Assembly (NCBI RefSeq): GCF_023715145.1
Contig: NZ_JAMBNP010000002.1
Coordinates: 372,001 to 436,000, forward strand
Length of the DNA stretch: 64,000 nt
From: Paenibacillus glycanilyticus
GTDB taxonomy: Bacteria; Bacillota; Bacilli; Paenibacillales; Paenibacillaceae
Reading direction: 5' to 3'
How positions within the stretch are numbered: position 1 is the first letter of the stretch; every line of letters begins with the position of its first letter. The notes beneath the pieces were generated by a model. It ran no database searches. It was not told the origin of the DNA and was given only the letters and a program-made list of their open reading frames with translations. Of the stretch, positions 62,079 through 64,000 are shown piece after piece. Both the position numbers and the translations under genes were made by a program.

Positions 62079-62612
62079 ATGTTGATTAGAAGCCGAAATG
62101 GAACAGAGGAATCGGGCTTCAGCCTGTTGGAGGTACTGGCTGCGCTCGTTGTGTTGTCGGTTGTAAGTCTGGTGCTCACATCCTTTTTCACGAATGCACT
62201 TACTTATGCGAAAGGCAATCAGAGCAAGACCGTGATGGTCAATCTGGCTCGCAATGCGTTGTTTTATATGGAGAAACAGTCCTTTGAACCGATTCAGGCT
62301 TATTTTGCGGACTCCTCGCACACCGCAATCAGCTGCCGGATTTCCGGCTGCGATGCTCTAGTCAGCCCATTGGCTGAAGATGCCTCCATCTTGCAGCAGA
62401 TCCTTAATCCCAATATTAACGGTGTGCAGTACACGATATCCGTCATTTACCAACGGGAAATGCATAACGATATGCTTCATGATCCCGATCAGAAGAATAT
62501 GGCGGAGGAGCTTCTGCCCGTCATGGTGAGGGTAGATAGGGCGGGCGGAACAGCCAGCGCGCGCAACCGGGCGGAAGTGGAGGGATATATCGCCAGTGAG
62601 AGAGTTCGTTAA
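62079..62612 (+). CDS. Type IV pilin-like protein (PilV/GspI type)
   Basis: This protein of about 177 residues has a prepilin peptidase site, GFSLLEVLAALVVLSVVSLVL, with cleavage after Gly and Glu at position 5 of the mature part, then a helix of about 20 hydrophobic residues. The remainder has a Cys pair (SCRISGC). It is the first of a row of at least three pseudopilin-like genes. ATG 62079 is used; the ribosome site is weak (AGGTG) and GTG 62073 is possible. It is probably a minor pilin or secretion pseudopilin. Confidence 0.87.
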   Translation: MLIRSRNGTEESGFSLLEVLAALVVLSVVSLVLTSFFTNALTYAKGNQSKTVMVNLARNALFYMEKQSFEPIQAYFADSSHTAISCRISGCDALVSPLAEDASILQQILNPNINGVQYTISVIYQREMHNDMLHDPDQKNMAEELLPVMVRVDRAGGTASARNRAEVEGYIASERVR

Positions 62613-63120
62613 GAGATGGCGTAAGGATGAGAAGGGCTTGACCTTGGTCGAGCTTATTGCGGCAATGACCTTGTTATCGATTGTAGCCGGCATTATTTTT
62701 TCGGTTGTTACATATGGCATCAAGACCTATAGCCGCATCGAGACGGAGAATGCCTTGCGCGATGACGCGGATCTGCTGATGTCCTCCATTATTACGGAGC
62801 TGTATTCTTATGGTCCGGATTCGATAGCGCGTGATGACGATGGAATCATATTGGTACGCGATAACGGCACAAAGGAAGAGCTGCGGATTTTTTTCGAAGA
62901 TAGGCAGCTGCATATCGGGGACCGGATAGTTGACACTAGATCGGCTGTTGAGCTGCCGGATCAGGCCGTACCCGCGGCATCCGCTTCAGCCATTCAGCTG
63001 ACATGCAGGACAAGCGCCGACGAATGCAGCAGCGGTCTTATCGAGATCCGGCTGGTGCTGGAGCAGAATCGCATCGGGCGTGATCAGCAGCTGACTCTGG
63101 AAAGCAAATTTGGTTTTTAG
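62596..63120 (+). CDS. Type IV pilin-like protein (PilW/GspJ type)
   Basis: This 174-residue protein has the cleavage motif KGLTLVELIAAMTLLSIVAG, with Gly before the cut and Glu5 after, and a hydrophobic N-terminal helix. Its GTG start overlaps the end of the preceding gene by 17 bases, with GGAGGG upstream, so it is co-translated. The C-terminal half includes CRTSADECSSG, a possible disulfide loop. It is likely a minor pilin of the same machine. Confidence 0.87.
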   Translation: MREFVKRWRKDEKGLTLVELIAAMTLLSIVAGIIFSVVTYGIKTYSRIETENALRDDADLLMSSIITELYSYGPDSIARDDDGIILVRDNGTKEELRIFFEDRQLHIGDRIVDTRSAVELPDQAVPAASASAIQLTCRTSADECSSGLIEIRLVLEQNRIGRDQQLTLESKFGF

Positions 63121-63132
63121 GGGGAAGGGTGC

Positions 63133-64000
63133 ATGCCAAACGTGAAGGAGCGCGGTTACGCGCTGGTTATGGTCTTGTTTATGATCTTGATGCTGACGAT
63201 TCTGGGCACGGCGGTTGTCAGTTCTACGCTGGGCGGGGCAACACGGGCAGAGACGCGGGAAAATGACGTGCAGAGCCTTCATTTGGCCGAGAAAACGTTA
63301 AGTGAAGCAGCCTCCTATCTCGTCACGAAGTACGACGGCAGGGAAGATATCGCTCCCGAGGAGCTCTCGCATCTGATACAGACCGGTGTGGACGAATTGG
63401 AAGATATGACGACCCATACCGATCTGCCGGGAGCCAGCGGAAGAATTACAGCCATCACAACGGAGCAGGTAAGCGTTGGCGACCAGACCAGCTACAAGCT
63501 GAACCTGACAGCAGAGGCAGTGGTCAACCATGTAAAAAGGCAGCTTACCCAGCAGATTACGATAGGGGCGTATCCGGATTTTCTGAATTATGCTTTTGGT
63601 TCGGAGAATGACGTCATAATAAACGGTGCTGCCTATGGTCTTGGCAATATTTATGCCGGTCACGAGTTTCTGATCGATAACACCGCGAAATACGTTTATA
63701 ACAATGACCCGAATAAAACAAAAGAAACGAAGTATCCGTATTTTGAAAAGGGCAACATCTATATTCAGAACATGGACTCCATTAGGGTAATGGACAAGCT
63801 CAGCGGCAAATATCAGCCCTACGCCAGAACGAATCTGACTTTACAGCAGATTCTTGGGGTGGACAATAGCAAGATTCAGCTTCGCGACCAGACAAAATTC
63901 ATTTCGATTAACGTAGCGGAGTCGTTTATCGATAAGGCAGAAGAAGCAACGAACGTAGATCGGAGCAACATTAAGGCCGCAGTGGATTACGGCCTGACGC
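63133..64000 (+). CDS. PilX-like pilus assembly protein, 3' end outside window
   Basis: This gene runs off the right edge; at least 289 codons are inside. It begins MPNVKERGYALVMVLFMIL with one membrane helix (about 9-32) and no Glu5 prepilin site, the pattern of PilX N-terminal proteins. The visible rest is largely beta-rich and Asn/Asp-rich (NYAFGSENDVIINGAAYGLG, KYVYNNDPNK). ATG 63133 follows GGGGAAGGG, 12 bases after the previous stop. It continues the pilin-like operon. Confidence 0.85.
   Translation, partial: MPNVKERGYALVMVLFMILMLTILGTAVVSSTLGGATRAETRENDVQSLHLAEKTLSEAASYLVTKYDGREDIAPEELSHLIQTGVDELEDMTTHTDLPGASGRITAITTEQVSVGDQTSYKLNLTAEAVVNHVKRQLTQQITIGAYPDFLNYAFGSENDVIINGAAYGLGNIYAGHEFLIDNTAKYVYNNDPNKTKETKYPYFEKGNIYIQNMDSIRVMDKLSGKYQPYARTNLTLQQILGVDNSKIQLRDQTKFISINVAESFIDKAEEATNVDRSNIKAAVDYGLT

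Overview
The window looks like a chromosomal segment of a spore-forming, plant- or soil-associated Paenibacillaceae bacterium, most likely Paenibacillus or a close relative. The evidence is an alpha/beta-type small acid-soluble spore protein, strong AGGAGG-type ribosome binding sites with frequent TTG and GTG starts, a YesM/YesN-type two-component system, very large S-layer-anchored pectin-degrading enzymes, LplA-type sugar-binding lipoproteins and an LtaS-type polymerase. I recognise no rRNA, tRNA, CRISPR array, complete insertion sequence or prophage. About 64 protein genes are supported, including a 40-codon membrane peptide gene and one pilin-like gene that runs off the right edge.

Layout. 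0-8 kb: a divergent PRPP synthetase, then a sugar ABC importer (binding protein and two permeases, no ATPase) transcribed leftward and divergently from a sensor kinase/AraC-type regulator pair. 8-15 kb: an SDR oxidoreductase with an AdhR-like MerR regulator and a textbook MerR promoter; a trhO / DUF1450 / trhO tandem cassette; a LysR regulator divergent from an E. coli-type chorismate synthase; a TerC membrane protein. 15-23 kb: a 1509-residue rhamnogalacturonan lyase with SLH anchors and aconitase. 23-33 kb: housekeeping and stress genes (luciferase-like oxidase, FabV, SASP, phasin-like and ABC1 kinase pair, UPF0173 hydrolase, VOC protein, Cof phosphatase, Mn pyrophosphatase, NlpC/P60 hydrolase), with two unusual tandem repeat blocks. 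33-40 kb: a MarR-controlled heterodimeric ABC exporter and small enzymes. 40-49 kb: a second carbohydrate locus (binding protein, two permeases, GH88 hydrolase, membrane AraC regulator, second binding protein). 49-62 kb: many small genes (orphan holin, a gene with a LexA-box-like site, CuA-like cupredoxin, HepT-like protein, SufR-like regulator, YtxH, glutamate racemase, M14 peptidase, HesB-like protein, Lon-like membrane protease, LtaS-type enzyme, two methyltransferases). 62-64 kb: start of a type IV pilin-like operon.

How the parts fit. The PL11 lyase, two ABC importers without their own ATPase, GH88 and the two sensor systems point to pectin or glycan scavenging: polymer cut at the surface, oligomers imported with a shared ATPase encoded elsewhere, unsaturated ends removed inside. 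The envelope genes (LTA synthase, MurI, NlpC/P60, M14 peptidase, holin) concern wall synthesis and turnover. I did not find one large, clearly new system. The more unusual signals are local: two tandem repeat families, a duplicated tRNA-hydroxylase cassette, a likely LexA site before an unknown gene, a HesB-fold protein whose cysteine positions carry His/Asp-rich sequence, and a HepT-like protein lacking its catalytic histidine.
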